64,000 nt of DNA, from assembly GCA_900471485.1 (NCBI GenBank), contig UCEU01000007.1, positions 1 to 64,000 on the forward strand, given 5' to 3'. The notes under the pieces are model-generated. The model was given only the letters and a program-made list of their open reading frames with translations, did no database searches and was not told the DNA's origin. A program made the translations under genes and the position numbers. The stretch is from Hyphomicrobiales bacterium. GTDB taxonomy: Bacteria > Pseudomonadota > Alphaproteobacteria > Rhizobiales > Rhizobiaceae. This document shows positions 1-10,327 of the stretch, piece by piece (positions within the stretch are counted from its first letter, which is position 1; each line of letters opens with the position of its first letter).

Positions 1-93
1 GTTCCGATCGCGATGGAAGAGAAGCTGCGCTTCGCTATCCGCGAAGGTGGCCGTACCGTCGGCGCCGGCATCGTTGCCTCGATCGTCGAGTAA
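1..93 (+). CDS. tuf: elongation factor Tu, C-terminal end (partial)
   Basis: The frame is open from the first base and encodes the last 30 residues of EF-Tu, the GTPase that delivers aminoacyl-tRNA to the ribosome. The tail with [14 protein letters not shown] followed by a short hydrophobic end is typical of the beta-barrel domain 3. The gene starts before the window. Its place directly before rpsJ matches the end of the str operon joined to the S10 operon in alphaproteobacteria. Confidence 0.93.
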
Positions 94-406
94 TCTTCGC
101 AAACGGCCACTCTCAACGGAGTGGCCGCTTCGATGACAATATTATGAAGCAAGTGGCTTTGGCCGCTTGCTTATTACAAGAAAATGTTGCACATGGCGCG
201 CGAGCGCTATTTGCGCCCTGCTTCGTTTTTCGAAGCGGGTGAAGACAGCAAACAATAAGGTGGGCCGAAAGGCCTGAAGACTGGATAGAGGCCCGGTTAG
301 CCGCAGCCTCCATCGATCTTTGAAACCGGTGGTCCGCCTTAGGAATAAGAACAGCCCGTGCCTATCCGAAAGGCGCACGGGATAACAAACACAAGGATAA
401 CGTCGA
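94..406 (+). other. tuf-rpsJ intergenic region with two hairpins and an rpsJ leader hairpin
   Basis: This gap of just over 300 bases has no convincing gene. It holds a 9-bp hairpin (104-112 with 119-127), a second 11-bp hairpin with one G-T pair and a four-base loop (147-157 with 162-172), and a 7-bp hairpin close to rpsJ (355-361 with 375-381). The first two could end tuf transcription, although neither has a clean T-run. The third lies in the rpsJ leader, where E. coli uses RNA structure for L4 feedback. No strong promoter was recognised. Confidence 0.5.
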
Positions 407-715
407 ATGAACGGCCAAAATATCCGCATTCGCCTGAAGGCGTTCGATCACCGCATTCTCGACGCTTCGACGCGCGAGATCGTGTCGACGGCGAAGCGCA
501 CCGGCGCAAGCGTCCGGGGCCCCGTTCCGCTTCCGACTCGCATCGAGAAGTTTACGGTAAACCGGTCCCCACACATCGACAAGAAGAGCCGCGAGCAGTT
601 CGAGATGCGCACGCATAAGCGCCTCCTCGACATCGTTGACCCGACCCCGCAGACGGTGGACGCGCTGATGAAGCTCGATCTCGCCGCTGGTGTCGATGTT
701 GAGATCAAGCTCTGA
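407..715 (+). CDS. rpsJ: 30S ribosomal protein S10
   Basis: Encodes a 102-residue S10 of the 30S head, also known as the antitermination factor NusE. The start [19 protein letters not shown] and the loop sequence [20 protein letters not shown] are diagnostic. It is the first gene of the S10 operon and is followed at short distance by rplC. Length equals the family norm. Confidence 0.98.
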   Translation: MNGQNIRIRLKAFDHRILDASTREIVSTAKRTGASVRGPVPLPTRIEKFTVNRSPHIDKKSREQFEMRTHKRLLDIVDPTPQTVDALMKLDLAAGVDVEIKL

Positions 716-749
716 GCCTGGCTCGAGCTGAGTTGGAAGGATTGAACCG

Positions 750-1391
750 ATGCGTTCAGGTGTGATTGCACAGAAGGTCGGCATGACCCGCGTCTACAAC
801 GACGCCGGCGAACATGTTCCGGTAACAGTACTGCGTATGGAAGGCTGCCAGGTCGTAGCCCAGCGCACAGTAGAAAAGAACGGCTATGCCGCAGTTCAGC
901 TTGGCGCTGGCACGGCTAAGGTCAAGAACACGTCTAAGGCCATGCGCGGCAACTTCGCAGTTGCCAACGTTGAGCCGAAGGCGAAGCTTGCTGAATTCCG
1001 CGTGACGGAAGACAACCTGCTTGACGTCGGCACCGAGATCAAGGCTGGCCACTTCGCCGCCGGACAGCTCGTCGATGTCACCGGCACGACGATTGGTAAG
1101 GGCTTTGCCGGCGCCATGAAGCGTCACGGCTTCGGCGGTCTGCGCGCCACGCACGGTGTGTCGGTTTCGCACCGCTCGCACGGTTCGACCGGCTCGCGCC
1201 AGGATCCGGGCAAGGTTTTCAAGAACAAGAAGATGGCTGGTCACATGGGCCAGACGCGCGTAACGACTCAGAACCTTGAAGTGGTTTCGACCGACGAAGA
1301 TCGTGGTCTGATCCTGGTCAAGGGTGCAGTACCCGGTTCCAAGGGTGCCTGGATCATCGTGCGCGACGCCGTCAAGTCGGCCGCGAAGTAA
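750..1391 (+). CDS. rplC: 50S ribosomal protein L3
   Basis: Encodes a 213-residue L3, an early 50S assembly protein that binds near the peptidyl transferase centre. It opens [18 protein letters not shown] and has the conserved central loop with [20 protein letters not shown] near residues 132-151, the site of glutamine methylation in other bacteria. It sits 34 bases after rpsJ and 13 bases before rplD in the S10 operon. Confidence 0.98.
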   Translation: MRSGVIAQKVGMTRVYNDAGEHVPVTVLRMEGCQVVAQRTVEKNGYAAVQLGAGTAKVKNTSKAMRGNFAVANVEPKAKLAEFRVTEDNLLDVGTEIKAGHFAAGQLVDVTGTTIGKGFAGAMKRHGFGGLRATHGVSVSHRSHGSTGSRQDPGKVFKNKKMAGHMGQTRVTTQNLEVVSTDEDRGLILVKGAVPGSKGAWIIVRDAVKSAAK

Positions 1392-1404
1392 GGGAGCCAG
1401 ACCA

Positions 1405-2025
1405 ATGGAATTCAACGTCAAGACCCTCGAGGGAAAAGACGCAGGGAAGGTTTCTCTTTCTGACGCGATTTTCGGTCTCGAGCCCCGCGAAGACATTCTC
1501 GCCCGCGTAATCCGCTGGCAGCTTGCCAAGAAGCAGCAGGGCACCCACCAGGCAAAGGGCCGCGCCGACGTATGGCGCACCGGCGCCAAGATGTACAAGC
1601 AGAAGGGTACGGGCCGCGCTCGTCACCATTCGGCTCGTGCTCCGCAGTTCCGCGGCGGTGGTAAGGCTCACGGCCCGGTTGCTCGCAGCCACGAACACGA
1701 CCTTCCGAAGAAGGTTCGCGCTCTCGGCCTGCGTCACGCCCTCTCGGCCAAGCTGAAGTCCGACGATGTCATCATCATCGACAACCTGGTTGCTGCGGAA
1801 GCAAAGACCAAGGCTCTGGCTTCGACCTTCGCTACGCTCGGCCTGACCAACGCTCTCTTCATCGGCGGCGCTGAACTTGATGGCAACTTCAAGCTCGCAG
1901 CACAGAACATCCCGAACATCGATGTTCTGCCGATCCAGGGCATCAACGTTTATGACATCGTGCGCCGTGGCAAGCTCGTGCTTTCCAAGGCTGCCGTTGA
2001 AGCTCTAGAGGAGCGTTTCAAGTGA
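1405..2025 (+). CDS. rplD: 50S ribosomal protein L4
   Basis: Encodes a 206-residue L4. The frame is open further upstream into rplC, but the start at 1405 ([16 protein letters not shown]) has an AGGGAG ribosome binding site and gives the family length. The long basic loop [19 protein letters not shown] lines the exit tunnel. In enterobacteria L4 represses the S10 operon; whether it does here cannot be seen. It overlaps rplW by four bases. Confidence 0.97.
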   Translation: MEFNVKTLEGKDAGKVSLSDAIFGLEPREDILARVIRWQLAKKQQGTHQAKGRADVWRTGAKMYKQKGTGRARHHSARAPQFRGGGKAHGPVARSHEHDLPKKVRALGLRHALSAKLKSDDVIIIDNLVAAEAKTKALASTFATLGLTNALFIGGAELDGNFKLAAQNIPNIDVLPIQGINVYDIVRRGKLVLSKAAVEALEERFK

Positions 2026-2315
2026 CCGATCTTCGCCACTATGATGTGATCGTCTCGCCGGCGATCACCGAAAAGTCCACTCTGGTATCCGAAAACAACC
2101 AGGTTGTTTTCAACGTCGCCAAGACGGCGTCGAAGCCGGAAATCAAGGCTGCAGTCGAGGCGCTCTTCGGCGTCAAGGTCACGGCCGTCAACACTCTGCT
2201 CCGCAAGGGCAAGACCAAGCGTTTCCGCGGTTTTGTCGGCAAGCAGAAGGACGTGAAGAAGGCTGTCGTGACGCTGGCTGAAGGCCAGACGATCGACGTC
2301 TCCACCGGTCTCTGA
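2022..2315 (+). CDS. rplW: 50S ribosomal protein L23
   Basis: Encodes a 97-residue L23, which sits at the exit of the peptide tunnel and docks trigger factor and SRP. The start is GTG and overlaps the rplD stop (GTGA), implying translational coupling. The opening [20 protein letters not shown] and the later [20 protein letters not shown] are typical. Confidence 0.97.
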   Translation: MTDLRHYDVIVSPAITEKSTLVSENNQVVFNVAKTASKPEIKAAVEALFGVKVTAVNTLLRKGKTKRFRGFVGKQKDVKKAVVTLAEGQTIDVSTGL

Positions 2316-2326
2316 GGAATAAAAAG

Positions 2327-3163
2327 ATGGCATTGAAAACATTCAATCCTACAACCCCGAGCCAGCGTCAGCTGGTCATCGTCGACCGCTCGTCGCTCTA
2401 CAAGGGCAAGCCGGTCAAGGCGCTGACGGAAGGTCTGTCGAAGAGCGGTGGTCGTAACAACCTCGGCCGCATCACGGCTCGCTTCATCGGTGGTGGTCAC
2501 AAGCGTACGTATCGCCTGATCGACTTCAAGCGTCGCAAGTTCGACGTCGAAGGCACGGTCGAGCGTATCGAATACGACCCGAACCGTACCGCGTTCATCG
2601 CGCTCGTCTCCTACGCTGACGGCGAACAGGCCTACATCATCGCTCCGCAGCGTCTCGCTGCCGGCGACAAGGTCATCGCTTCGGAAAAGGCTGTCGACGT
2701 AAAGCCCGGCAACACCATGCCGCTGCAGTACATCCCTGTTGGTTCCATCATCCACAACGTGGAAATGAAGCCGGGCAAGGGTGGTCAGATCGCTCGCTCC
2801 GCTGGCTCCTACGCTCAGCTCGTCGGTCGCGACCAGGGCATGGCGATCCTTCGCCTGAACTCTGGCGAACAGCGCCTCGTGCACGGCACCTGCCTTGCTT
2901 CGATCGGTGCGGTTTCGAACCCGGATCACGCCAACATCAACGACGGCAAGGCCGGTCGTACCGTATGGCGCGGCAAGCGTCCGCATAACCGCGGCGTTGT
3001 CATGAACCCGGTCGACCACCCGCACGGTGGTGGTGAAGGCCGTACCTCTGGTGGTCGTCACCCGGTTACCCCGTGGGGCAAGCCGACCAAGGGCAAGCGC
3101 ACGCGGTCGAACAAGTCGACCGACAAGATGATCATGCGCTCGCGTCACCAGCGTAAGAAGTAA
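2327..3163 (+). CDS. rplB: 50S ribosomal protein L2
   Basis: Encodes a 278-residue L2, needed for subunit association and peptidyl transferase activity. The C-terminal signature [19 protein letters not shown] includes the conserved histidine close to the active site. It follows rplW by 11 bases and precedes rpsS by 15. Length is normal for the family. Confidence 0.98.
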   Translation: MALKTFNPTTPSQRQLVIVDRSSLYKGKPVKALTEGLSKSGGRNNLGRITARFIGGGHKRTYRLIDFKRRKFDVEGTVERIEYDPNRTAFIALVSYADGEQAYIIAPQRLAAGDKVIASEKAVDVKPGNTMPLQYIPVGSIIHNVEMKPGKGGQIARSAGSYAQLVGRDQGMAILRLNSGEQRLVHGTCLASIGAVSNPDHANINDGKAGRTVWRGKRPHNRGVVMNPVDHPHGGGEGRTSGGRHPVTPWGKPTKGKRTRSNKSTDKMIMRSRHQRKK

Positions 3164-3178
3164 GAGAGGAAGTCTCCA

Positions 3179-3457
3179 ATGGCTCGTTCAGTATGGAAAG
3201 GTCCGTTCGTTGACGGCTATCTTCTCAAGAAGGCTGAGAAGGTTCGTGAAGGCGGACGTGCAGAAGTAATCAAGATCTGGAGCCGTCGCTCCACGATCCT
3301 GCCGCAGTTCGTCGGTCTCACCTTCGGCGTCTACAACGGCAGCAAGCATGTTCCGGTCAGCGTCAATGAAGACATGGTCGGTCACAAATTCGGTGAATTC
3401 TCTCCGACCCGGACCTACTACGGTCACGGTGCGGACAAGAAGGCAAAGAGGAAGTAA
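3179..3457 (+). CDS. rpsS: 30S ribosomal protein S19
   Basis: Encodes a 92-residue S19, which forms a complex with S13 in the 30S head. It starts [20 protein letters not shown] and ends with a basic KKAKRK tail; the motif [17 protein letters not shown] is characteristic. It is separated from rplV by only two bases, so the two are likely translated together. Confidence 0.98.
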   Translation: MARSVWKGPFVDGYLLKKAEKVREGGRAEVIKIWSRRSTILPQFVGLTFGVYNGSKHVPVSVNEDMVGHKFGEFSPTRTYYGHGADKKAKRK

Positions 3458-3459
3458 TC

Positions 3460-3852
3460 ATGGGCAAGGCAAAAGCCGAACGCCGGCTGAAGGACAACGA
3501 GGCGCAAGCAGTCGCCCGTACGCTCCGCGTCAGCCCACAGAAGCTCAACCTGGTTGCTGCGGCCATCCGCGGCAAGAAGGTCGAACGTGCACTCGCTGAG
3601 CTGGAATTCTCCCGCAAGCGGATCGCCGGTGCTGTCAAGAAGACGCTTGAATCTGCAATCGCAAACGCCGAGAACAACCATGATCTCGACGTTGACTCGC
3701 TGGTCGTGGCTGAAGCCTACGTCGGCAAGTCGATCGTCATGAAGCGTTTCCACGCTCGTGGCCGTGGTCGTGCGTCGCGCATTGAAAAGCCCTTTGCGCA
3801 CCTGACGATCGTCGTTCGCGAAGTTGAAGCTGCCACCGAGGAGGCCGCATAA
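3460..3852 (+). CDS. rplV: 50S ribosomal protein L22
   Basis: Encodes a 130-residue L22, whose beta hairpin reaches into the exit tunnel. The sequence [20 protein letters not shown] near the N-terminus and the hairpin [20 protein letters not shown] near the C-terminus support the call. The stop TAA shares its last base with the rpsC start (TAATG). Confidence 0.97.
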   Translation: MGKAKAERRLKDNEAQAVARTLRVSPQKLNLVAAAIRGKKVERALAELEFSRKRIAGAVKKTLESAIANAENNHDLDVDSLVVAEAYVGKSIVMKRFHARGRGRASRIEKPFAHLTIVVREVEAATEEAA

Positions 3853-4571
3853 TGGGTCAGAAAATCAATCCTATTGGTTTCCGTCTTGGCATCAACCGTA
3901 CCTGGGACAGCCGCTGGTTCGCGGACAACGCAGAGTACGGCCAGCTGCTGCACGAAGACCTGAAGATGCGCAAGTTCGTCATGAGCGAACTGAAGCAGGC
4001 CGGTATCGCCAAGGTGGTTATCGAGCGCCCGCACAAGAAGTGCCGCGTCACGATCCACTCGGCTCGCCCGGGCCTCATCATCGGCAAGAAGGGCGCAGAC
4101 ATCGACAAGCTCCGCAAGAAGCTGTCGGACATGACGAATTCCGAAACGCACCTCAACATCGTTGAAGTTCGTAAGCCGGAAGTCGACGCTACGCTCGTCG
4201 CACAGTCGATCGCTCAGCAGCTCGAGCGTCGTGTTGCTTTCCGTCGCGCCATGAAGCGCGCCGTTCAGTCTGCAATGCGTCTTGGCGCCGAAGGCATCAA
4301 GATCACCTGCGCAGGCCGTCTCGGTGGTGCTGAAATCGCTCGTACGGAATGGTACCGCGAAGGTCGCGTTCCGCTGCACACGCTGCGCGCTGACATTGAC
4401 TACGGCACAGCCGAAGCGGAAACCGCTTTTGGTATTTGCGGCATCAAGGTTTGGATCTTCAAGGGCGAAATCCTTGAGCACGATCCGATGGCCTCCGAGC
4501 GCCGCGCACTCGAGGGTGACGCTCAGGGTCCGGCTAGCCGTGATCGCGATCGTCGCCGCGACAACGCTTAA
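3852..4571 (+). CDS. rpsC: 30S ribosomal protein S3
   Basis: Encodes a 239-residue S3 in the 30S mRNA entry channel. It opens [20 protein letters not shown]; a KH RNA-binding domain is seen around residues 40-110 with the GxxG loop IGKKG. The C-terminal part is rich in arginine. It overlaps rplV by one base and lies 36 bases before rplP. Confidence 0.98.
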   Translation: MGQKINPIGFRLGINRTWDSRWFADNAEYGQLLHEDLKMRKFVMSELKQAGIAKVVIERPHKKCRVTIHSARPGLIIGKKGADIDKLRKKLSDMTNSETHLNIVEVRKPEVDATLVAQSIAQQLERRVAFRRAMKRAVQSAMRLGAEGIKITCAGRLGGAEIARTEWYREGRVPLHTLRADIDYGTAEAETAFGICGIKVWIFKGEILEHDPMASERRALEGDAQGPASRDRDRRRDNA

Positions 4572-4607
4572 TTGCGTTGGTGGCAGATAAGTTCGGAGAA
4601 TTAAGAA

Positions 4608-5021
4608 ATGTTGCAGCCAAAGCGTACTAAGTACCGCAAGCAATTCAAGGGCCGCATCAAGGGCGTCGCCAAGGGAGGTTCTGACCTCGCATTCGGCGAA
4701 TTCGGCCTTAAGGCTCAGGAGCCGAACCGCGTGAATGCACGCGAGATCGAAGCGGCACGCCGCGCGATCACGCGTTACATGAAGCGCGCCGGCCGTGTTT
4801 GGATCCGCGTGTTCCCGGATGTTCCGGTAACCGCAAAGCCGACCGAAGTCCGTATGGGTAAGGGTAAGGGCTCTGTTGAATATTGGGCATGCAAGGTCAA
4901 GCCAGGCCGCATGATGTTCGAGATCGACGGCGTCAGCGAAGAAATCGCTCGCGAAGCGCTTCGCCTCGGCTCTGCCAAGCTCTCGGTCAAGACGCGCTTC
5001 GTACAGCGCATTGCAGAGTAA
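4608..5021 (+). CDS. rplP: 50S ribosomal protein L16
   Basis: Encodes a 137-residue L16, which contacts the elbow of A-site tRNA. The start [19 protein letters not shown] and the later [18 protein letters not shown] are diagnostic. It belongs to the S10 operon and is followed by rpmC after 12 bases. Confidence 0.98.
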   Translation: MLQPKRTKYRKQFKGRIKGVAKGGSDLAFGEFGLKAQEPNRVNAREIEAARRAITRYMKRAGRVWIRVFPDVPVTAKPTEVRMGKGKGSVEYWACKVKPGRMMFEIDGVSEEIAREALRLGSAKLSVKTRFVQRIAE

Positions 5022-5033
5022 GGAGCAAGGCAC

Positions 5034-5234
5034 ATGAAAGCCGAAGAAGTTCGCGGCCTGACGGCCGACCAGCTCAAGGACAAGCTCGCCGACCTGAAGA
5101 AGGAGCAGTTCAACCTGCGCTTCCAGAAGGCCACCGGTCAGCTCGAAAAGTCCTCCCGCGTCAATGAAGTTCGCAAGGACATCGCCCGCGTGAAAACCAT
5201 TGCCCGCCAGAAGGCGGCAGAAGCAAAGGCCTAA
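5034..5234 (+). CDS. rpmC: 50S ribosomal protein L29
   Basis: Encodes a 66-residue L29 located near the tunnel exit beside L23. It has the usual two-helix pattern with [20 protein letters not shown] and a basic C-terminal helix. The AAGGAG ribosome binding site lies just before the ATG. Confidence 0.97.
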   Translation: MKAEEVRGLTADQLKDKLADLKKEQFNLRFQKATGQLEKSSRVNEVRKDIARVKTIARQKAAEAKA

Positions 5235-5238
5235 GAAT

Positions 5239-5478
5239 ATGCCGAAGCGCATCCTGCAGGGCGTCGTCGTTGGCGACAAGAACGAGAAGACTGTAGTTGT
5301 CCGCGTTGAGCGTCGTTTCGCTCATCCGCTGATGCAGAAGACCGTTCGTCGTTCCAAGAAGTACAAGGCCCACGACGAAAACAATCAGTACAAGATTGGC
5401 GATACCGTATCCATCGAGGAATGCGCGCCGATCTCCAAGGACAAGCGCTGGACGGTCGTAGCCGCCCAGGCCAAGTAA
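5239..5478 (+). CDS. rpsQ: 30S ribosomal protein S17
   Basis: Encodes a 79-residue S17, a primary 16S rRNA binder. The frame is open upstream, but the ATG at 5239 ([19 protein letters not shown]) gives the family length and follows the rpmC stop by four bases. The [20 protein letters not shown] stretch is typical of the OB fold. It is the last gene before the S10/spc gap. Confidence 0.96.
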   Translation: MPKRILQGVVVGDKNEKTVVVRVERRFAHPLMQKTVRRSKKYKAHDENNQYKIGDTVSIEECAPISKDKRWTVVAAQAK

Positions 5479-5531
5479 GAATTTCGCGCGAGGCCTTGCG
5501 TCTCGCGCAAATTTCTGTATGAAGCAGCGTC

Positions 5532-5559
5532 AGAACGCTCGTTCGTCGAGCGTTCTTTT
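5532..5559 (+). terminator. hairpin with T-run between rpsQ and rplN
   Basis: A perfect 10-bp stem (5532-5541 with 5547-5556) with a five-base loop is followed by a short T-run. It lies in the 259-base gap that divides the S10-type genes from the spc-type genes, so it may end or attenuate the first transcript. The rest of the gap (5560-5737) has no gene; a small GGGC-GAAA-GCCC hairpin lies at 5693-5704. Confidence 0.65.
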
Positions 5560-5737
5560 GCTTTGAGCGCACGGAAGGTCCCGTAGGGAAACCACCCTGG
5601 CACGATCGATCCCGCGCTATTCAAGCTAATGCCGTATTTCGCCTGCTCTTGTGGCAAGCGGTCGGCTGAAAATTTTCATATGCCGGGGTAGGGGGCGAAA
5701 GCCCAACCATTCCGGTAAACCAAGAAGGCGACCTGAT

Positions 5738-6106
5738 ATGATTCAGATGCAAACAAACCTCGACGTGGCGGATAATTCCGGCGCACGTCGTGTCATGTGC
5801 ATCAAGGTGCTGGGCGGTTCCAAGCGTAAGTACGCTTCTATCGGCGACGTTATCGTCGTTTCGATCAAGGAAGCTATTCCGCGCGGCCGCGTGAAGAAGG
5901 GTGACGTGATGAAGGCGGTTGTTGTTCGCACCGCCAAGGAAATCCGTCGCGTTGATGGTTCCATCATCCGCTTCGACACCAATGCAGCAGTCCTCATCGA
6001 CAACAAGAAAGAGCCGATCGGCACTCGTATCTTCGGACCGGTTCCGCGCGAACTTCGCGCAAAGAACCACATGAAGATCATCTCGCTCGCTCCAGAAGTA
6101 CTGTAA
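5738..6106 (+). CDS. rplN: 50S ribosomal protein L14
   Basis: Encodes a 122-residue L14, which forms an intersubunit bridge with 16S rRNA. The frame is open upstream, but the family start [19 protein letters not shown] is at 5738. It is the first gene of the spc-type cluster after the gap with the hairpin at 5532. Confidence 0.97.
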   Translation: MIQMQTNLDVADNSGARRVMCIKVLGGSKRKYASIGDVIVVSIKEAIPRGRVKKGDVMKAVVVRTAKEIRRVDGSIIRFDTNAAVLIDNKKEPIGTRIFGPVPRELRAKNHMKIISLAPEVL

Positions 6107-6118
6107 GGAGCGCGAACG

Positions 6119-6421
6119 ATGCAAAAGATTCGTAAGGGCGACACGGTCGTCATGCTCGCAGGCAAGGACAAGGGCCGTACTGGCGAAGTCCTCCAGGTTC
6201 TGCCTAAGGAAGATCGCGCCGTAGTTCGTGGCGTCAACGTCGTGAAGCGCCACCAGCGCCAGACGCAGACCCAGGAAGCTGGCATCATCAGCAAGGAAGC
6301 TTCGGTTCACTTGTCCAACGTCTCGATCATCGACAAGGATGGCAAGCCCACCCGCGTCGGTTTCAAGGTCGTTGACGGCAAGAAGGTCCGTGTAGCTAAG
6401 CGTTCCGGTGAGGTGATCTGA
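6119..6421 (+). CDS. rplX: 50S ribosomal protein L24
   Basis: Encodes a 100-residue L24, an assembly initiator protein for 50S. A KOW motif is visible at residues 5-30 ([20 protein letters not shown]). The stop TGA shares a base with the rplE start, so the genes are coupled. Confidence 0.97.
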   Translation: MQKIRKGDTVVMLAGKDKGRTGEVLQVLPKEDRAVVRGVNVVKRHQRQTQTQEAGIISKEASVHLSNVSIIDKDGKPTRVGFKVVDGKKVRVAKRSGEVI

Positions 6422-6978
6422 TGGCTGAGGCAAAGTACGAGCCGCGGCTCAAGAAGGAATATGTCGAGCGCATTCGTGCGGCGATGCAGGAGAAGTTCTC
6501 CTACGCCAACGAAATGATGATCCCGAAGCTCGACAAGATCGTTATCAACATGGGTGTTGGCGAAGCAACGGCTGATTCGAAGAAGCCGACTGTTGCCGCC
6601 GCCGACCTGGCCGCTATCGCTGGTCAGAAGCCGGTCATCACCCGTGCTCGCAACTCCATCGCTGGCTTCAAGGTCCGCGAAGATATGCCGATCGGCGCAA
6701 AGGTTACCCTGCGCGGCGCTCGCATGTACGAGTTCCTGGACCGTCTCGTGAACATCGCGCTTCCGCGCGTTCGCGACTTCCGCGGCCTGAACCCGAAGAG
6801 CTTTGACGGCCGTGGCAACTTCGCCATGGGCATCAAGGAGCACATTGTGTTCCCTGAGATCAACTACGATAAGGTTGATCAGATGTGGGGCATGGACATC
6901 ATCGTTTGCACGACGGCCACCAAGGACGACGAAGCACGGGCTCTGCTTACAGAGTTCAACTTCCCGTTCCGTCAGTAA
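6421..6978 (+). CDS. rplE: 50S ribosomal protein L5
   Basis: Encodes a 185-residue L5 that binds 5S rRNA and contacts P-site tRNA. Typical segments are [17 protein letters not shown] and [20 protein letters not shown]. It overlaps rplX by one base and ends 32 bases before rpsN. Confidence 0.98.
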   Translation: MAEAKYEPRLKKEYVERIRAAMQEKFSYANEMMIPKLDKIVINMGVGEATADSKKPTVAAADLAAIAGQKPVITRARNSIAGFKVREDMPIGAKVTLRGARMYEFLDRLVNIALPRVRDFRGLNPKSFDGRGNFAMGIKEHIVFPEINYDKVDQMWGMDIIVCTTATKDDEARALLTEFNFPFRQ

Positions 6979-7010
6979 CCGTAACGACGAGCGTAGAAAA
7001 GGAACCGCAC

Positions 7011-7316
7011 ATGGCGAAGACAAGCGCAGTTGAAAAGAACAAGCGCCGCCGTATCAAGGTCGCCAGCCAGGCCGCTAAGCGCGCCGAGCTGAAGGCGATC
7101 ATCATGAACCAGGCTCTTCCGATCGAAGAGCGGTTCAAGGCCTCGATCAAGCTGGCATCCCTGCCGCGCGATGGATCGAAGACCCGCATTCGCAACCGTT
7201 GCGAAGTATCGGGCCGTCCGCGCGCATACTACCGCAAACTGCGCATGTCGCGTATCGCGCTGCGTGAACTCGGCAATCTCGGCAAGGTGCCGGGCATCGT
7301 CAAGTCCAGCTGGTAA
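7011..7316 (+). CDS. rpsN: 30S ribosomal protein S14, zinc-free type
   Basis: Encodes a 101-residue S14. The ATG at 7011 ([17 protein letters not shown]) follows an AAAGGAA ribosome binding site. The conserved C-terminal part [20 protein letters not shown] is present, but there is only one cysteine, so this is the long form without a zinc ribbon. It lies between rplE and rpsH as in other spc operons. Confidence 0.97.
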   Translation: MAKTSAVEKNKRRRIKVASQAAKRAELKAIIMNQALPIEERFKASIKLASLPRDGSKTRIRNRCEVSGRPRAYYRKLRMSRIALRELGNLGKVPGIVKSSW

Positions 7317-7328
7317 GGAGCAGGTTAG

Positions 7329-7727
7329 ATGACAATGACTGATCCGTTGGGCGATATGCTCACTCGCATCCGTAACGGCGCTTCCCGCCGCAAGTCGTCG
7401 GTCTCGACGCCTGCTTCGAAGCTCCGTGCACGTGTTCTCGATGTTCTTCAGGCAGAAGGCTACATCCGTGGCTACTCCCTTGTCGATTTCGGCAATGGCA
7501 AGTCTGAGCTCAGCATTGAGCTGAAGTACTATGAAGGCGCATCGGTGATCCGTGAGATCGGCCGTGTGTCCAAGCCGGGCCGCCGGGTTTATGTCTCGGT
7601 CAAGTCCATTCCGCAGGTCGCGAACGGCCTCGGCATCACCATCCTTTCGACTCCGAAGGGTGTGATGGCCGATCACCAGGCTCGCGAACAGAACGTTGGT
7701 GGCGAGGTTCTTTGCTCGGTATTCTAA
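7329..7727 (+). CDS. rpsH: 30S ribosomal protein S8
   Basis: Encodes a 132-residue S8, a primary rRNA binder and known spc operon repressor in E. coli. The ATG at 7329 is preferred to a second ATG at 7335 because GGAG lies eight bases before it. [20 protein letters not shown] and the C-terminal [18 protein letters not shown] support the call. Confidence 0.97.
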   Translation: MTMTDPLGDMLTRIRNGASRRKSSVSTPASKLRARVLDVLQAEGYIRGYSLVDFGNGKSELSIELKYYEGASVIREIGRVSKPGRRVYVSVKSIPQVANGLGITILSTPKGVMADHQAREQNVGGEVLCSVF

Positions 7728-7769
7728 TACCGAGCATCGATCTCCATAGCGAACAGACAGGATATAAAA

Positions 7770-8303
7770 ATGTCTCGTATCGGTAAGAAGCCCGTTCAGA
7801 TTCCTGCTGGGATTACGGCTACGGTCGAAGGCCAGAAGGTTACTGCAAAGGGCCCGAAGGGCGAGCTGTTCTTCGTCGCAAACGACGAAGTCGGCGTTAA
7901 GCTCGAAAACAATGCGGTTGTCGTGACGCCGCTCACGCAGTCGAAGGATGCTCGTTCGAAGTGGGGCATGTCCCGCACGATGATCGAAAACATCTTCACG
8001 GGTGTTAAGGACGGCTACGAGCGCAAGCTCGAAATCAGCGGCGTCGGTTACCGCGCGTCGCTTCAGGGCAAGAACCTGCAGCTCGCTCTCGGTTTCAGCC
8101 ACGACGTGGTTTATGAGCCGCCGGTCGGCATCACGATCGCTGTGCCGAAGCCTACTGAAATTGTTGTCACTGGCATCAATAAGCAGCAGGTCGGTCAGGT
8201 CGCCGCTGAAATCCGCGAATACCGCGGTCCTGAGCCTTACAAGGGCAAGGGTGTCAAGTATGCCGGCGAACGCATCGTTCGCAAAGAAGGCAAGAAGAAG
8301 TAA
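7770..8303 (+). CDS. rplF: 50S ribosomal protein L6
   Basis: Encodes a 177-residue L6 near the factor-binding site of 50S. It starts [20 protein letters not shown] and ends with the conserved [19 protein letters not shown]. It is followed after 12 bases by rplR. Confidence 0.98.
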   Translation: MSRIGKKPVQIPAGITATVEGQKVTAKGPKGELFFVANDEVGVKLENNAVVVTPLTQSKDARSKWGMSRTMIENIFTGVKDGYERKLEISGVGYRASLQGKNLQLALGFSHDVVYEPPVGITIAVPKPTEIVVTGINKQQVGQVAAEIREYRGPEPYKGKGVKYAGERIVRKEGKKK

Positions 8304-8315
8304 GGAACACGCGAA

Positions 8316-8678
8316 ATGGCTAGCAGGAAAGAAGCACTTGCACGTCGTGCCAACCGCGTGCGCCGTCAAATCAAGGCGGTGGCCAATGGCCGTCCGCGCC
8401 TGTCGGTTCATCGCTCCTCGAAGAACATCTACGTTCAGGTTATCGACGATGTTGCTGGCAAGACGCTCGCGTCTGCCTCGACCCTCGATAAGGACCTGCG
8501 CGGTTCTCTGAAGACCGGTGCTGACACGGCAGCCGCCGCCCTCGTAGGCAAGCTCGTTGCAGAGCGCGCCTCCAAGGCTGGCGTCAAGGAAGTCGTATTC
8601 GACCGTGGCGCCTTCATCTACCACGGCCGCATCAAGGCCCTGGCCGATGCAGCTCGCGAAGGCGGTCTGTCCTTCTAA
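8316..8678 (+). CDS. rplR: 50S ribosomal protein L18
   Basis: Encodes a 120-residue L18 that binds 5S r[21 protein letters not shown] and the C-terminal [20 protein letters not shown] are family hallmarks. A 132-base gap containing a repeated palindrome follows before rpsE. Confidence 0.97.
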   Translation: MASRKEALARRANRVRRQIKAVANGRPRLSVHRSSKNIYVQVIDDVAGKTLASASTLDKDLRGSLKTGADTAAAALVGKLVAERASKAGVKEVVFDRGAFIYHGRIKALADAAREGGLSF

Positions 8679-8685
8679 TTAGATT

Positions 8686-8715
8686 TCCGGCCGGAGCCAA
8701 AAGCTTCCGGCCGGA
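8686..8715 (+). repeat. duplicated 10-bp palindrome between rplR and rpsE
   Basis: The palindrome TCCGGCCGGA occurs at 8686-8695 and again at 8706-8715, separated by ten bases. The two copies can pair to give a 10-bp stem. There is no T-run, so it looks more like an RNA processing or stability element than a terminator. Confidence 0.6.
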
Positions 8716-8810
8716 TCTTCACCGGACCGCAAACGCTCCTCGATAGGGGAGGCTGATGCGGTCCTCGTTTTGTCTGCCGTTCCACCCGCAAAAGAAAAAG
8801 GAAAAGGACA

Positions 8811-9380
8811 ATGGCACAGGAAAGAAGAGGTTCTCGCGACGATCGCCAGAACCGCGAAGAACGCGATAGCGAATTCGTCGACAAGCTGGTCGCGATCAAC
8901 CGCGTTGCTAAGGTTGTTAAGGGCGGCCGTCGTTTCGGTTTCGCCGCTCTCGTCGTTGTCGGCGACCAGAAGGGCCGCGTTGGCTTTGGTCACGGCAAGG
9001 CACGCGAAGTGCCGGAAGCAATCCGCAAGGCGACTGAAGCTGCCAAGCGCGAACTGATCTTCGTACCGCTGCGTGACGGCCGTACGCTGCATCACGACGT
9101 TCACGGCCGCCATGGCGCCGGCAAGGTCCTGCTTCGCTCGGCCAAGGTCGGTACCGGTATCATCGCCGGTGGTCCGATGCGCGCCGTTTTCGAAACGCTC
9201 GGCGTTCACGACGTCGTCGCCAAGTCGACCGGTTCCTCGAACCCATACAACATGGTTCGCGCTACCTTCGACGCTCTGAAGCACCAGGTTCACCCGAAGG
9301 ACATCGCAGCACAGCGCGGCATCAAGTATGCAACGCTTCAGGCTCGCCGTGCCGCTTCTGGTAACGCTTCTGAAGAATAA
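8811..9380 (+). CDS. rpsE: 30S ribosomal protein S5
   Basis: Encodes a 189-residue S5, important for translational accuracy and mRNA unwinding. The double-stranded RNA binding fold is seen with [20 protein letters not shown] at residues 50-70. The preceding AAAAGGAAAAGG is the ribosome binding site. Confidence 0.97.
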   Translation: MAQERRGSRDDRQNREERDSEFVDKLVAINRVAKVVKGGRRFGFAALVVVGDQKGRVGFGHGKAREVPEAIRKATEAAKRELIFVPLRDGRTLHHDVHGRHGAGKVLLRSAKVGTGIIAGGPMRAVFETLGVHDVVAKSTGSSNPYNMVRATFDALKHQVHPKDIAAQRGIKYATLQARRAASGNASEE

Positions 9381-9393
9381 GAGGAGCTTATCC

Positions 9394-9603
9394 ATGGCCA
9401 AGGCTACTAAGAAGACCGAAGCGAAGACGGTTACCGTCGAGCAGATCGGCAGCCCGATTCGCCGTCCGGATGTCCAGCAGCGCACGCTGATCGGTCTCGG
9501 GCTGAACAAGATGCACCGTCGTCGCACGCTGGAAGATACCCCTTCCGTTCGTGGCATGATCCGTGCTGTCCAGCATCTCGTTCGCATCGTCGACGAGAAG
9601 TAA
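9394..9603 (+). CDS. rpmD: 50S ribosomal protein L30
   Basis: Encodes a 69-residue L30. The frame is open upstream into rpsE; the ATG at 9394 has GAGGAG in front and gives the right length. The core [20 protein letters not shown] and [15 protein letters not shown] is typical. It lies in the usual rpsE-rpmD-rplO order. Confidence 0.96.
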   Translation: MAKATKKTEAKTVTVEQIGSPIRRPDVQQRTLIGLGLNKMHRRRTLEDTPSVRGMIRAVQHLVRIVDEK

Positions 9604-9619
9604 GCAGGGAGTATTCGCT

Positions 9620-10093
9620 ATGAAACTCAATGAAATCAAAGACAACGAAGGTTCGACCCATAGCCGCAAGCGCCTCGGCCGCGGTATCGGTTCGGGCTCC
9701 GGCAAGACCGGTGGTCGCGGTGTGAAAGGTCAGAAGTCCCGTTCGGGCGTCGCCATCAACGGCTTCGAAGGCGGTCAGATGCCAATCTACCGTCGCCTGC
9801 CGAAGCGCGGCTTCAACAACATCTTCAAGGCCGACTTCGTTGTCGTGTCCCTGGAGCGTGTTCAGGCTGCTATCGACGCTGGCAAGCTCGACGCCAAGTC
9901 CACGGTTGATGCAGCAGCTCTCAAGGCTGCCGGCGTTATCCGTCGCGTCAAGGACGGCGTTCGCGTTCTCGCCGACGGCGAGCTGAAGGCAAAGGTCAAG
10001 TTCGAAGTTGCTGGCGCTTCCAAGCCGGCTGTCGAAAAGATCGAAAAGGCTGGCGGTTCCGTCACGCTTCTTTCTGCCGCAGCTGCGGAATAA
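9620..10093 (+). CDS. rplO: 50S ribosomal protein L15
   Basis: Encodes a 157-residue L15, a late assembly protein of 50S. It starts [20 protein letters not shown] and has the glycine-rich [20 protein letters not shown], followed by [19 protein letters not shown] strong terminator lies right after it. Confidence 0.97.
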   Translation: MKLNEIKDNEGSTHSRKRLGRGIGSGSGKTGGRGVKGQKSRSGVAINGFEGGQMPIYRRLPKRGFNNIFKADFVVVSLERVQAAIDAGKLDAKSTVDAAALKAAGVIRRVKDGVRVLADGELKAKVKFEVAGASKPAVEKIEKAGGSVTLLSAAAAE

Positions 10094-10106
10094 TTTAAAC
10101 TATGAT

Positions 10107-10141
10107 AAACCGCCCGGGGTGCTTCACACCGGGCGGTTTTT
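10107..10141 (+). terminator. rho-independent terminator after rplO
   Basis: An 11-bp GC-rich stem (10107-10117 with 10129-10139) is followed by a T-run. It lies 13 bases after the rplO stop, so the ribosomal genes can be separated from secY. The 186 bases up to secY hold no gene. Confidence 0.85.
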
Positions 10142-10327
10142 CTCCCATATGTGAGCCTCACAAAGCCGGCGCGGATGCACGTGCATCACGGCGGTCGAAA
10201 AAAACGAGGGTGAGGCATAGATTGCGCCCGCAATCCGTCCGAAGCCCGCTTTTGAATAATTCAGAATGCCTGTCCCGGGTCCGCCCTTGTTTGGCTTGAG
10301 CTCGAAATAGGCAGCGCGGAGAAACGC

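Noticed and set aside
3717..5279. Long minus-strand frame over the S10 genes (similarly 6972-8624).
   Set aside because: Shadow of highly biased ribosomal codons.
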